Below, piece after piece: positions 8,530 through 17,047 of a stretch of DNA of 64,000 bases. Position numbers and translations under genes: made by a program. Source of the stretch: Mycolicibacterium goodii (GTDB taxonomy: Bacteria; Actinomycetota; Actinomycetes; Mycobacteriales; Mycobacteriaceae). The stretch is from contig NZ_CP092364.2 of the NCBI RefSeq assembly GCF_022370755.2, positions 3,534,001-3,598,000 on the forward strand. Direction: 5' to 3'. The stretch's first letter is position 1, and each line of letters starts with the position of its first letter. The notes beneath the pieces were generated by a model. It saw nothing but the letters and a program-made list of their open reading frames with translations. It was not told where the DNA came from and did not search any database.

Positions 8530-8590
8530 GTGTGTCACAGGTGACGTCCACCACAGACTTGCAACGGCAGCAACGTCAGGAGCGCGATAA

Positions 8591-10072
8591 ATGCCCACCA
8601 TCAGTACTCCCCGCTATCTGTTGGACCAGGCGAAGCGCCGGTTCACCCCCACGCCGAACACGCTCCCCGGCATGGGAGCCATCGAGAAGCGGCTCAAGAA
8701 CAAGCAGTGGGACCAGTTCGTGTTCTCCGACCCGCCGGCCGGCAGCGGGCTCAAGCCGATCATGGGCGACTCCGGCCTACCGGTCCTGGGGCACATGATC
8801 GAGATCTTCCGCGGTGGCCCCGACTTCATCCTCGAGCAGTACCGCAAGAACGGTCCGATCCACTACGCATACTCGCCGGCACTGTCGTCGGTGATGGCGC
8901 TGGGGCCCGACGCGACCCAGACCATCTTCTCGAACCGCAACAAGGACTATTCGCAGCGCGCGTGGGATCCGGTGATCGGGCCGTTCTTCGAAGGCGGCCT
9001 GATGCTGCTCGACTTCGATGAGCACATGTACCACCGCCGGATCATGCAGGACGCGTTCACCCGCTCCCGGCTTACCGGGTACATCCCGCACATCGACTCG
9101 GTCGCCTCGCAGGTGCTGGTCAACGACTGGGTGGCAAACGATCCCCGGTTCCTGTTCTATCCGGCCATCAAGGAACTGACGCTGGACATCGCCTCCGAGG
9201 TGTTCATGGGCGTTCCGGCGGGCACCGACAAGAAGCTGGTCACGACCGTCAACCACGCGTTCACCACGACCACCCGCGCAGGCAACGCCATCGTGCGCAC
9301 CCCGGTCCCGCCGCTGAAGTGGTGGCGCGGCATCCAGGCCCGCAAGACCCTCGAGGACTACTTCCTCAGCCGCATCGACGAGAAGCGCCGCGCCGAGAGC
9401 ACCGACATGTTCAGCGTGCTGTGCCACTCCGCAGACGAGGACGGCCAGACCTTCACCGACGATCAGATCGTCAGCCACATGATCTTCCTCATGATGGCCG
9501 CGCATGACACATCGACGTCGACCATGACCACCATGGCCTACCACCTGGCCGCCAACCCCGAGTGGCAGGACCGCCTGCGTGAGGAGTCCGAGCGCATCGG
9601 CGACGGCCCGCTCGACATCGAGGCGCTGGAGAAACTGGAGACCTACGACCTGGTGATCAACGAGGCGCTGCGGATGATGACGCCGCTGCCCTTCAACTTC
9701 CGCCAGGCCGTGCGCGACACCGAACTGCTGGGCTACTTCATCCCGGCGGGCACCAATGTGGTCACCTGGCCGTCGATCAACCACCGGCTGCCCGAGCTGT
9801 GGACCGATCCGGAGAAGTTCGACCCGGAGCGCTTCGCCGAGCCACGCAACGAGCACAAGAAGCACCGCTACGCGTTCGCACCGTTCGGCGGTGGCGCCCA
9901 CAAGTGCATCGGCATGGTGTTCGGTCAGCTGGAGATCAAGACCGTCATGCACCGACTGCTGCGCCAGTACCGCCTCGAACTGCCCCGTCCGGGATACCGG
10001 CCGCGCTACGACTACGGCGGCATGCCGGTACCGATCGACGGCATGCCGATCGTGCTGCGTCCGCTGCGCTGA
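8591..10072 (+). CDS. cyp136: Cytochrome P450 CYP136
   Basis: Haem monooxygenase of 493 residues. It begins with a membrane-proximal leader rather than a signal peptide (YLLDQAKRRFTPTPN). The I-helix reads MMAAHDTSTST near residue 300 (A-x-D-T oxygen-activation motif), the ExxR is in NEALRMM near 357, and the haem loop is FAPFGGGAHKCIGM with the ligand Cys near 439. Overall sequence and the neighbouring TetR and SDR match the mycobacterial CYP136 locus (Rv3057c-Rv3059). The family is CYP51-like in organisation, but the physiological substrate is not known to me. ATG 8591 has a GGAG about eight bases upstream. Confidence 0.92.
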   Translation: MPTISTPRYLLDQAKRRFTPTPNTLPGMGAIEKRLKNKQWDQFVFSDPPAGSGLKPIMGDSGLPVLGHMIEIFRGGPDFILEQYRKNGPIHYAYSPALSSVMALGPDATQTIFSNRNKDYSQRAWDPVIGPFFEGGLMLLDFDEHMYHRRIMQDAFTRSRLTGYIPHIDSVASQVLVNDWVANDPRFLFYPAIKELTLDIASEVFMGVPAGTDKKLVTTVNHAFTTTTRAGNAIVRTPVPPLKWWRGIQARKTLEDYFLSRIDEKRRAESTDMFSVLCHSADEDGQTFTDDQIVSHMIFLMMAAHDTSTSTMTTMAYHLAANPEWQDRLREESERIGDGPLDIEALEKLETYDLVINEALRMMTPLPFNFRQAVRDTELLGYFIPAGTNVVTWPSINHRLPELWTDPEKFDPERFAEPRNEHKKHRYAFAPFGGGAHKCIGMVFGQLEIKTVMHRLLRQYRLELPRPGYRPRYDYGGMPVPIDGMPIVLRPLR

Positions 10073-10141
10073 CGTCACGGCAGGCCGGTCGGGCAGATCT
10101 CCGGGCCGCCGGCCGGCCGTTCGCCGGGGCGCCGACCGAAT

Positions 10142-10648
10142 CTAGTAGGCCATCAAGCGATTCGCGCACGCGATCACCGCGCGCAGCGCCGACTGCACCG
10201 GGTCGCTGTCCAGACCCATCGCCCACTCCCTGTGGACACCGTTGCTGCCTTCGATGAATGTGGCGGTCTGTCCACGCGTCGGCAACTGGTGGAACGACGT
10301 GGTCTCCACCGTGATGCCGTGCGCGTGCAGGATCTCGGTGAGCGCCGCGACGGGCCCGTAGGCCGTGACGCTCGACGTGGCGACGGTGCCGCCGATCGAC
10401 AGCGTCGCCTGGTACTCACGCGGGCCGATCTGCCCGGTGGGCCGACTGTCGACGCACGACCATTGCCGCAGGATGACCGGTCCCGCGATCGCCGCGAACC
10501 GGGCGAGGAACGAGTCCCAGGTCTCCGCCTGAGCCGTTGCGCGCAGACCGCGCGGCAGCGGTGAGGCGAAGCAGGACGCGAAAGACGACGCCCCCGATGT
10601 CGATGACGTCGAAGCCGAAGAGGTGTGGATTGCTGGTGCGGTGAACAT
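10142..10648 (-). CDS. Stand-alone LeuA-type regulatory (allosteric) domain protein
   Basis: A 168-residue protein without a catalytic TIM barrel. The C-terminal 110 residues resemble the leucine-binding dimerisation domain of 2-isopropylmalate synthase: YQATLSIGG, then AYGPVAALTEILHAHGI, and ending FIEGSNGVHREWAMGLDSD followed by SALRAVIACANRL. The first 40 residues are Ser/Ala-rich with no clear fold. ATG 10648 is chosen because GAGAAGA lies eight bases upstream. The gene is preceded by a strong attenuator-like hairpin and a short leader peptide, as expected for a leucine-biosynthesis gene. It could modulate LeuA by forming mixed dimers or act as a leucine sensor; both ideas are inference. 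Confidence 0.72.
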   Translation of the reverse strand: MFTAPAIHTSSASTSSTSGASSFASCFASPLPRGLRATAQAETWDSFLARFAAIAGPVILRQWSCVDSRPTGQIGPREYQATLSIGGTVATSSVTAYGPVAALTEILHAHGITVETTSFHQLPTRGQTATFIEGSNGVHREWAMGLDSDPVQSALRAVIACANRLMAY

Positions 10649-10687
10649 GTGCCGGTCTTCTCTGATGGGAGGGAGTGACCGACGAAG

Positions 10688-10741
10688 AGCAACGACCCAC
10701 AGCGAGGGGTCGGTCCGAATCAGACCCCGCTGCGGGTTGCT
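10688..10741 (-). promoter_or_regulatory. leuA-like leader hairpin (attenuator candidate)
   Basis: On the minus strand, AGCAACCCGCAGCGGGGTC pairs with the downstream GACCCCTCGCTGTGGGTCG followed by TTGCT, leaving an 11-base loop; the stem has small bulges and is about 20 bp. It begins within the last codons of the leader peptide and ends about 40 bases before the structural gene, the layout expected for translation-coupled control. Similar hairpins have been predicted upstream of leuA in actinobacteria. Confidence 0.6.
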
Positions 10742-10761
10742 ACTACGAGTCGCCTCAGCAC
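10720..10761 (-). CDS. Putative leader peptide of the LeuA-domain gene
   Basis: A 13-residue reading frame, (M)LRRLVVATRSGV, starting at GTG. It is rich in branched-chain residues (two Leu, three Val after the start) and its stop codon lies inside the downstream hairpin. A promoter (10769-10798) places transcription start at or next to the GTG, so it would be read as a leaderless message. Ribosome speed on the Leu/Val codons could decide how the hairpin folds. No homologue search was possible. Confidence 0.45.
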   Translation of the reverse strand: MLRRLVVATRSGV

Positions 10762-10768
10762 GCCTGCG

Positions 10769-10798
10769 ATGGTAGTCCTCGCCCCGCCGGCGGTGCAA
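10769..10798 (-). promoter_or_regulatory. Promoter for the leader peptide / LeuA-domain gene
   Basis: On the minus strand TTGCAC (10798-10793) and TACCAT (10774-10769) are separated by 18 bp. The distance from the -10 to the GTG at 10761 is seven bases, the usual spacing for a mycobacterial leaderless start. Confidence 0.5.
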
Positions 10799-10836
10799 AC
10801 AGTTTGAATCAGTAACGTCATCGGGGTGGGAGCCGC

Positions 10837-11598
10837 ATGACCGTCTGGGACGTCGTGCTGCTCGTGCTCGCCGGTATCGCGGGCGGACTGACCGGAAGCG
10901 TCGCCGGCCTCGCGTCGGTGGCCACCTACCCCGCCCTGCTCGTCGTCGGCCTGCCGCCGGTCACGGCCAACGTGACGAACACCGTCGCGGTGGTGTTCAA
11001 CGGTGTCGGGTCGATCGCCGGCTCGCGGCCGGAGCTCGCCGGTCAGGGCGCGTGGCTCAAACGGATCATTCCCGTCGCGGCGCTCGGCGGCATCGCGGGG
11101 GCGGTCCTGCTGTTGTCCACGCCTGCCGAGGGCTTCGAGAATGTCGTGCCGTTCCTGCTCGGGTTCGCGTCGGTGGCGATCCTGCTGCCACGTAAGGAGC
11201 ATCGCTCCGCCCGCGTGGCCAACCACCGCGACCATCTCATCCGCGTCGGACTGGAAGCCGCTGCGATCTTCCTGATCACCATCTACGGCGGCTACTTCGG
11301 GGCCGCGGCCGGCGTGCTGCTGCTGGCACTGATGTTGCGGGCCGGCGGTGCCACGCTCGCGCATGCGAACGCGGGCAAGAACGTCATCCTCGGCGTCGCC
11401 AACCTGGTCGCCTCCGGGATCTTCGTCGTGTTCGCCCCGGTCTACTGGCCCGCCGTCGTGCCGCTCGGCATCGGTTGTCTGATCGGGAGCCGCCTCGGCC
11501 CGGTGATCGTCCGCCACGCCCCGGCCACACCCCTGCGGTGGCTCATCGGTCTGGCCGGCATCGCTCTGGCCGTCAAACTCGCCCTGGACACCTACTGA
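10837..11598 (+). CDS. TauE/SafE (TSUP) family membrane exporter
   Basis: Polytopic inner-membrane protein of 253 residues with about seven or eight hydrophobic helices. The duplicated TSUP pattern is visible: GGLTGSVAGLASVATYPALL near the N-terminus, and GGYFGAAAGVLLLALML near residue 155, each followed by a conserved Asn-rich loop (NVTNTVAVVFN; HANAGKNVILGVAN). Members export sulfite, sulfonates or other organosulfur and small anions; the substrate here is not evident. ATG 10837 has GTGGGAG about six bases upstream. It is divergent from the LeuA-domain gene with under 80 bp between the two predicted transcription starts. Confidence 0.85.
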   Translation: MTVWDVVLLVLAGIAGGLTGSVAGLASVATYPALLVVGLPPVTANVTNTVAVVFNGVGSIAGSRPELAGQGAWLKRIIPVAALGGIAGAVLLLSTPAEGFENVVPFLLGFASVAILLPRKEHRSARVANHRDHLIRVGLEAAAIFLITIYGGYFGAAAGVLLLALMLRAGGATLAHANAGKNVILGVANLVASGIFVVFAPVYWPAVVPLGIGCLIGSRLGPVIVRHAPATPLRWLIGLAGIALAVKLALDTY

Positions 11599-11637
11599 GT
11601 CACTCCGGCGGGCACACAGATTCGGCAGCGGGACGAC

Positions 11638-12699
11638 TCAGCGGAATGGGCTGTCTCCCTTGGTGACCTGCAGGCCGAGCGTCATGAGGTTCTCGGCCGA
11701 GGCGTGGAGTTGCTCACCGGCCTCCCGGCCGGCCTGCCCGGCGAGATACCGCGACCAGGTGCCCTCGATGACGATGCCGAGCTTGAAACACGCCAGGGCC
11801 ACATACCAGTCGAGGTGCTCGGTCGTTCTGCCGCCGGCCGACCGGTACGCGTCGAGCAGCTCACCGCGACCGGCCAACCCGCCGAGAGCGGCGAGTGCCG
11901 AGCCGGCGTTGATCGGGTTGGGATCGTCGGGCCAGCACACCAGCATCCAGCCGAGGTCGAGCAGCGGGTCACCGATCGTGCACATCTCCCAGTCGATGAA
12001 CGCCGCCAGTTCGGGCACCTCGCGACGCAACAACACGTTGTTGAGATGTGCGTCGCCGTGCATGATCCCCGGCTCGCTGTCCGGCGGGCGGTGTTCGTCG
12101 AGCCACTGCGCCAGCGGCCGGGCCCCGGACATCGACTCGGGTTCGTAGTTGTCGTGACGGTAGCTTTCGAGCAGTTTGAGGAACTGTGGAACCTGCCGCG
12201 CCAGAAAGGATCCCGGACGTCGTAGTGCCGCGAGTTCGCTGTCCTGCCACGGCACGTTGCCGAGTCCGGCAAGGCTCGCGGCATAAGAAAGGCCGACCGC
12301 ACGGCGCATGTCGGCGCGCTCGTAGGCCGGGGTCACCTCGTTGCCGGGGTTGAACCCGTCCACCTCTTCCATCAGGTAGAACACCACACCGAGCACGTCC
12401 GGATCGGTGCATCCGGCGATGAACGCCGGATGCGGCACCCCGGATCCGGCCAGGGTGCGCAGCACCGCGATCTCGCGCAGCATCGTCTTGTCGCTCGTGG
12501 GCCGGGGATGGGCCGGCGGGCGCCGCAGCACCATCGGGCGTCCGTCGACGTGAACGCGGACGACGATGTTCTGGGTGCCGCCCGTCAGGGGTTCCACATC
12601 GCTGACGGTGGATCCGATCTTCTCGGCTCGGACCCACGCCTGCAGGGCCTGCTGGTCGTGTTCGCTCAACGTGGGCAACTGCTGCACATCACCGGGCAT
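11638..12699 (-). CDS. Phosphotransferase family protein (aminoglycoside/choline kinase fold)
   Basis: Soluble kinase-like protein of 353 residues. The N-lobe has LTGGTQNIVVRV and a Lys/Arg-containing MVLRRPP strand; the catalytic loop is MHGDAHLNNVLL and the metal-binding loop IDWEMCTIGDPLLDLGW. This is the APH family branch often found beside acyl-CoA dehydrogenase genes in actinobacteria and vertebrate ACAD10/11, where it is thought to phosphorylate hydroxyacyl-CoA. Here the partner upstream is a methyltransferase with a 23-bp gap, so the substrate is open. ATG 12699 begins the conserved part; longer starts add low-quality sequence. Confidence 0.82.
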   Translation of the reverse strand: MPGDVQQLPTLSEHDQQALQAWVRAEKIGSTVSDVEPLTGGTQNIVVRVHVDGRPMVLRRPPAHPRPTSDKTMLREIAVLRTLAGSGVPHPAFIAGCTDPDVLGVVFYLMEEVDGFNPGNEVTPAYERADMRRAVGLSYAASLAGLGNVPWQDSELAALRRPGSFLARQVPQFLKLLESYRHDNYEPESMSGARPLAQWLDEHRPPDSEPGIMHGDAHLNNVLLRREVPELAAFIDWEMCTIGDPLLDLGWMLVCWPDDPNPINAGSALAALGGLAGRGELLDAYRSAGGRTTEHLDWYVALACFKLGIVIEGTWSRYLAGQAGREAGEQLHASAENLMTLGLQVTKGDSPFR

Positions 12700-12722
12700 G
12701 CTGACATCGTGCCAGCCGAGCC

Positions 12723-13538
12723 TCAGCGTCTGCGTGCAGTCACCAACAAGTACTCCCACTTCATGGTGCCGCCGTCGACGAACCGGTCCCCCAGCGACGC
12801 GATGGCCCCGTCGAGTGCGGCGGTGCGTTCGGCGTCGTCGCCGACGGCACGGTACGCCGCTATCGTGGGACCGTAGTTGGCCTCGAAGAAATCGCGGAAC
12901 GCCGCGCCGTCGGCGAACATGTCGACGGTCAGCGAGCGACGCATCGCCTCAAGGCCGTCCACTGCGCCGCCGAGCAGTGCACGGACGTGGTCCTCGTTGC
13001 CCCACAACGGCGGTGGCGATACACCGGGCGGTGGTGCGGGCACGAACGGCTTCATGGTCGCGAACAGCTGCCCGATGAAACCTTCTGGGGTCCAACTGAT
13101 CAGACCGATCCGCCCACCGGAACGGGTGACCCGCACGAGTTCCCGGGCAGCCTGCTCGTGGTGCGGCGCGAACATCACGCCGATGCACGACATGACGACG
13201 TCGAACTCGGCGTCGGCGAACGGCAGCGCCTCGGCGTTGGCCTCTTTCCATGTGATGTCCACGCCGCGTTCGGCAGCCAGGTGTGCGCCTTCGTCGACGA
13301 GTTGCGGGCACAGATCGCTTGCCGTGACCTGTGCGCCGGTGAGCGCGGCGGGGATCGCGGCGTTGCCCGTTCCAGCCGCGATGTCGAGGACGCGGTCATC
13401 CGGTCCGATGCCGCAGGCCTCGACGAGGACGGGACCCAACGGCGCGACGATGTGGGTGGCGATCGCGCCGTAGTCCCCAAGCGCCCACAGCGCCCGATGT
13501 TTGGCTGCTAGTTCCTGATCGACAGTGGCGACGCCCAT
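12723..13538 (-). CDS. Class I SAM-dependent methyltransferase (UbiE/Coq5-like)
   Basis: A 271-residue methyltransferase. Motif I is VLDIAAGTGNAAIPAA, motif II-like DLCPQLVDEG, motif post-II EANAEALPFADAEFDVV, and a motif III region GGRIGLISW. It resembles ubiquinone/menaquinone-type and small-molecule C- or O-methyltransferases; the acceptor is not predictable. The start at ATG 13538 follows AAGGAG; an upstream ATG five codons earlier lacks this. It is the first gene of a two-gene leftward unit with the phosphotransferase and is divergent from an HxlR regulator, which is the likely controller. Confidence 0.85.
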   Translation of the reverse strand: MGVATVDQELAAKHRALWALGDYGAIATHIVAPLGPVLVEACGIGPDDRVLDIAAGTGNAAIPAALTGAQVTASDLCPQLVDEGAHLAAERGVDITWKEANAEALPFADAEFDVVMSCIGVMFAPHHEQAARELVRVTRSGGRIGLISWTPEGFIGQLFATMKPFVPAPPPGVSPPPLWGNEDHVRALLGGAVDGLEAMRRSLTVDMFADGAAFRDFFEANYGPTIAAYRAVGDDAERTAALDGAIASLGDRFVDGGTMKWEYLLVTARRR

Positions 13539-13707
13539 GGCTGACTCCTTCATTCGGCGTGTGCAGCAATGGTCCCGCCGCGACAGTGCCGGAATCCAGT
13601 ACCAGATCTGAACTGCCCGAGGTTCACAATCTGTATTGGCTTGGCGGGGTTTGCGGGGTGTACTGGTGCCCAGGCCCGCGTAACTCATCGTCCGGGAGGT
13701 GCCGCAC

Positions 13708-14382
13708 ATGTCGACCTATGGCCAGTTCTGTCCCGTCGCGAAGGCAATGGAGCTCCTAGACGAGCGCTGGACTTTGCTGGTGGTCCGGGAACTGCTCTTG
13801 GGCAGTACCCATTTCAACGATCTGCGTCGCGGCGTGCCCAAGATGTCCCCAGCGCTGCTGTCGCGGCGGCTCAAGTCGCTGGCGCGTGCCGGGGTGCTCG
13901 AGCGCACCGAGGTCGACGGCCGCACCTCGTACTCCCTCACCGAATGTGGCCGCGAACTGGCCACCGTGGTCGACGCGCTGGGCACATGGGGCGTGCGCTG
14001 GATCGGCGAGCTCGGTGAGGAAGACCTGGATCCGCATCTGTTGATGTGGGACATGCGTCGCACGATCCGGATCGAAAAGTGGCCCAGGACCCGCACGACA
14101 GTGGCGTTCATCCTCGACGGTGTCGCGCCCAAGGCCGCCCGGTGGTGGTTGGTGGTTGCCGACGGCGAGGCCGACGTGTGCGATTTCGATCCCGGTTACG
14201 AGGTGACCGGCGCAATTCAGACGAGTCTGCGCACGCTCACGCGGATCTGGCGGGGCGACCTCAGCTGGTCACATGCGGTGCTCGACGGCAGCGTCGCCCT
14301 TTCGGGTCCGAGCGAGGTGCGCCGCGCGATTCCGAAGTGGATCGGCCAGGGCCAGTTGGCCGCAGTTCCGCGTCCGGCCTGA
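13708..14382 (+). CDS. HxlR-family transcriptional regulator with C-terminal extension
   Basis: Winged-helix regulator of 224 residues. The N-terminal 105 residues hold the HxlR fold, with the diagnostic FCPVAKAMELLDERWTLLVV and RGVPKMSPALLSRRLKSL. The remaining 120 residues (WDMRRTIRIEKWPRTRTTV onward) form an extra domain resembling an SCP2/sterol-carrier-like ligand fold, seen in actinobacterial HxlR proteins. Cys8 in the motif could make it redox-sensitive, as in YodB/HypR; that is inference. ATG 13708 has GGGAGG upstream. It is divergent from the methyltransferase/phosphotransferase pair across a 169-bp gap. Confidence 0.85.
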   Translation: MSTYGQFCPVAKAMELLDERWTLLVVRELLLGSTHFNDLRRGVPKMSPALLSRRLKSLARAGVLERTEVDGRTSYSLTECGRELATVVDALGTWGVRWIGELGEEDLDPHLLMWDMRRTIRIEKWPRTRTTVAFILDGVAPKAARWWLVVADGEADVCDFDPGYEVTGAIQTSLRTLTRIWRGDLSWSHAVLDGSVALSGPSEVRRAIPKWIGQGQLAAVPRPA

Positions 14383-14400
14383 AAACCGCTCGCGCCCCGG

Positions 14401-16131
14401 CTAATCCAGTATCCGCCGCGCGACGTTGGTGGTGATGAGATCGAGCAGTTCGTCGCCGCGTCCGGCCAAGATGGTCCGGATCGCGTAGAGTGAGAAACCC
14501 TTTGCCTGCTCGACGGTGATCGCAGGCGGGATCGACAATTCCTGGCGCGCGGTGATGACGTCGACGACAGCCGGGCCGTCGTGCGCGAACGCCTCGGTCA
14601 GCGCGCGTTCGAGGTCCCCGGGCGCGGTGACCCGGCGCCCGAGGATTCCCATCGAGGATGCGACCGCCGCGAAGTCCGGGTTCACCAGGTCGGTGCCGAA
14701 CGTGACGATGCCCGCCGCCTTCATCTCCAATTCCACGAAGTTCAGCGACGAGTTGTTGAACACGATCAGCTTGACCGGCAACTGGTTCTGGATCAGCGTG
14801 ACGAGTTCACCGAACAGCATGGTCAGCCCGCCGTCCCCGGCGAGGGCGACCACCTGTCGGCCCGGGAAGGCGGTCTGCGCCCCGATGGCGTGCGGCAGCG
14901 CGTTCGCCATCGTGCCGTGGTTGAAGGATCCGATGAGCCTGCGCCGGCCGTTCATGGTGAGGTACCGCGCGGCCCACACCACGGGTGAACCGACGTCACA
15001 CGTGAACACGGCGTCATCGGATGCCAGCCGATCGACAAGTCCGGCAACATATTCCGGGCGGATCGGGGTGCGGTCGCGGTCGTTGACCGCCAACGAGTCC
15101 AGCGTCGCACGGGTCTTGCGGTAGTGCCGCAGCGACCGGTCGAGGTGCTCACGGTCGCGTTTGGGACGCAACAGCGGCTGCAGTGCGGCGATGGTGTCCT
15201 TGACCGTTCCTCGCAACCCGAGGTCGATCGGGGTGCGACGCCCGAGGTTTCGTCCGCGGATGTCGACCTGGATGACGGTGGCATTGTCGGGATAGAACTG
15301 CTGGTAGGGAAAGTCGGTACCCAGCATCAGCAGTGTGTCGGCCTCCTTGATGGCCTTGTACCCGGAGGCGAACCCCAGCAGACCTGTCATCCCGACGTCG
15401 TAGGGATTGTCGTACTCGATGAATTCCTTGCCGCGCAACGCATGTACGACGGGTGCTTGCAGGGTCTCGGCGAGTTGGACCAGCGCGTCGTGCGCTCCGG
15501 CGACGCCCGCCCCGCCCAGAATCGTGACGCGCTCGGCGGCGTTCAGCAGATCGGCGGCGCGGCGAACGGACTCGTCGTCGGGCCGCAGCACCGACCGGGT
15601 CGGGCTGATCGGACGGACCGGCTGCTCTGAGATCCGTTGCGGGAAGATCTCACCCGGGATGACCACGACGGCAACGCCGTTCTCCTCGACCGCCGCGCGC
15701 ATCGCCATCGCGAGGATGCGCGGTGCCATCTCGGCAGTGCTGACCAGCTCGCAGTAGGCACTGCACTCGCGGAACAGATCCTGCGGATGGGTTTCCTGGA
15801 AGTACTCCGAGCCGATCTCGCCTCGCGGGATGTGCGCGGCGATCGCGAGCACCGGTACCCGGCTGCGGTGCGCGTCGAAAAGGCCGTTGATCAAGTGCAG
15901 GTTGCCGGGGCCGCAGCTACCCGCGCACACCGCGAGTCCGCCGGTGAGTGCGGCGTCGGCCGTGGCGGCGAACGCCGCGGTTTCCTCGTGACGGACGTGC
16001 TCCCAGCTGATCTCGCCACTGCGGCGGATGGCGTCGGTGAACCCGTTGAGGCTGTCGCCCGGCAGTCCGTACACACGACGGACACCGCTTGCCGACAGCA
16101 TGGCGATGATGTGGTCTGCGAAAGTCGCCAT
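14401..16131 (-). CDS. poxB: Pyruvate oxidase/dehydrogenase (quinone), PoxB-like
   Basis: Thiamine-diphosphate and FAD enzyme of 576 residues, decarboxylating pyruvate to acetate and passing electrons to the quinone pool. N-terminal pyrimidine-binding domain has YGLPGDSLNGF and the catalytic Glu in HEETAAFAA; the middle FAD domain has GGAGVAGAHDA; the C-terminal TPP motif is ALAGDGGLTMLFGELVTLIQNQLPVKLIVFNN (shown here in part: GDGG...NN). The end (KGFSLYAIRTILAG) resembles the membrane-associating tail of E. coli PoxB. Acetolactate synthase is a related alternative, but the length and tail favour PoxB. ATG 16131 follows GGAGGG. The gene sits 66 bp downstream of the SDR and may share its promoter. 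Confidence 0.85.
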   Translation of the reverse strand: MATFADHIIAMLSASGVRRVYGLPGDSLNGFTDAIRRSGEISWEHVRHEETAAFAATADAALTGGLAVCAGSCGPGNLHLINGLFDAHRSRVPVLAIAAHIPRGEIGSEYFQETHPQDLFRECSAYCELVSTAEMAPRILAMAMRAAVEENGVAVVVIPGEIFPQRISEQPVRPISPTRSVLRPDDESVRRAADLLNAAERVTILGGAGVAGAHDALVQLAETLQAPVVHALRGKEFIEYDNPYDVGMTGLLGFASGYKAIKEADTLLMLGTDFPYQQFYPDNATVIQVDIRGRNLGRRTPIDLGLRGTVKDTIAALQPLLRPKRDREHLDRSLRHYRKTRATLDSLAVNDRDRTPIRPEYVAGLVDRLASDDAVFTCDVGSPVVWAARYLTMNGRRRLIGSFNHGTMANALPHAIGAQTAFPGRQVVALAGDGGLTMLFGELVTLIQNQLPVKLIVFNNSSLNFVELEMKAAGIVTFGTDLVNPDFAAVASSMGILGRRVTAPGDLERALTEAFAHDGPAVVDVITARQELSIPPAITVEQAKGFSLYAIRTILAGRGDELLDLITTNVARRILD

Positions 16132-16197
16132 CGCGCTTCCCTCCCCCGTCAGCGGTTTCGGCGCGACCGGCTCGGCGCCGGCCACGCCGAGATCACT

Positions 16198-16965
16198 CTA
16201 CTTGGGAGCAAACCGCTGGCCACCGTCCAAACGGATGCACTGGCCGTTGAGCATGGGGTTTTCGACGATCGCGAGCGCCAGACGGGCGTACTCGTCGGGC
16301 TTGCCGAGACGCTTGGGGAAGGCGGCGTCCTTGGTGAGCACCTTCGCGAATTCGTCGGGGATGCCCTCGGTCAACCCGGTCGCGAACAGGCTCGGTGCGA
16401 TGGCCAGAGCCCGGATCCCCAGGCTGCCCAGGTCACGCGCCATCGTCAGGCTCATACCCGCGATGGCAGCCTTGGACGCCGTGTAGGCGACCTGCCCGAT
16501 CTGGCCCTCGAACGCCGCGATGGAGGCGGTGTTGATGATGACGCCGCGCTCCTCGCCTTCGGCGTCGACCGGGTCGTTCTTGCTCATGTGCCATGCCGCG
16601 AGGCGGCTGACGTTGAAGGTGCCGATCAGGTTGAGGTCGATGGTGGAGCGGAAAGAGTCCAGGCTGTGCGGGCCGTCCTTCTTGACGGTGCGCTCACCGA
16701 TCCCGCCGCCGGCCGTGGTGACGGCGATGTGCAGTGCGCCCAACGTCTCGACGGCCTCCTGCAGCACCTTCTCGGTGCCGTCGAAGTCGGTGACGTCCAC
16801 GGCGAAGAAGGAACCGCCGATCTCATCGGCCACCTCCTTGCCCTTCGACTGCGGGCGGTCGAGCACCGCGACGCTCGCGCCGCGCTTGGCCAGCGCCTCG
16901 GCGGTCGCACGGCCGAAGCCCGACGCGCCGCCGACGATGACGGCTTTCTTGCCTTCGATCTCCAT
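16198..16965 (-). CDS. SDR, 3-hydroxyacyl-CoA dehydrogenase type II-like
   Basis: A 255-residue SDR resembling HSD17B10 (3-hydroxy-2-methylbutyryl-CoA dehydrogenase). The cofactor loop is VGGASGFGRAT with an Asp at the end of beta2 (VLDRPQ), which favours NAD over NADP. Catalytic residues are in INTASIAAFEGQIGQVAYTASK (Ser, Tyr, Lys). It ends NGQCIRLDGGQRFAPK, typical of the type II acyl-CoA branch. AAGGAAG precedes ATG 16965. It is divergent from the membrane molybdoprotein across 149 bp that hold a long palindrome. Confidence 0.88.
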   Translation of the reverse strand: MEIEGKKAVIVGGASGFGRATAEALAKRGASVAVLDRPQSKGKEVADEIGGSFFAVDVTDFDGTEKVLQEAVETLGALHIAVTTAGGGIGERTVKKDGPHSLDSFRSTIDLNLIGTFNVSRLAAWHMSKNDPVDAEGEERGVIINTASIAAFEGQIGQVAYTASKAAIAGMSLTMARDLGSLGIRALAIAPSLFATGLTEGIPDEFAKVLTKDAAFPKRLGKPDEYARLALAIVENPMLNGQCIRLDGGQRFAPK

Positions 16966-17047
16966 CTAGCTTCCTTTCCAAAAGTGACCGGATTCGTAAA
17001 GTAACCTATCCCATGTGGGCTTCCCGTAAGGCTTTCGGGTTCGGGTC

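Noticed and set aside
8777..10078. 433-codon open frame antisense to cyp136
   Set aside because: Shadow of a high-GC gene with no recognisable motif.
10769..11517. Upstream extension of the leader-peptide frame antisense to the TauE gene
   Set aside because: The predicted promoter at 10769-10798 implies only the last 13 codons are transcribed as a leader.
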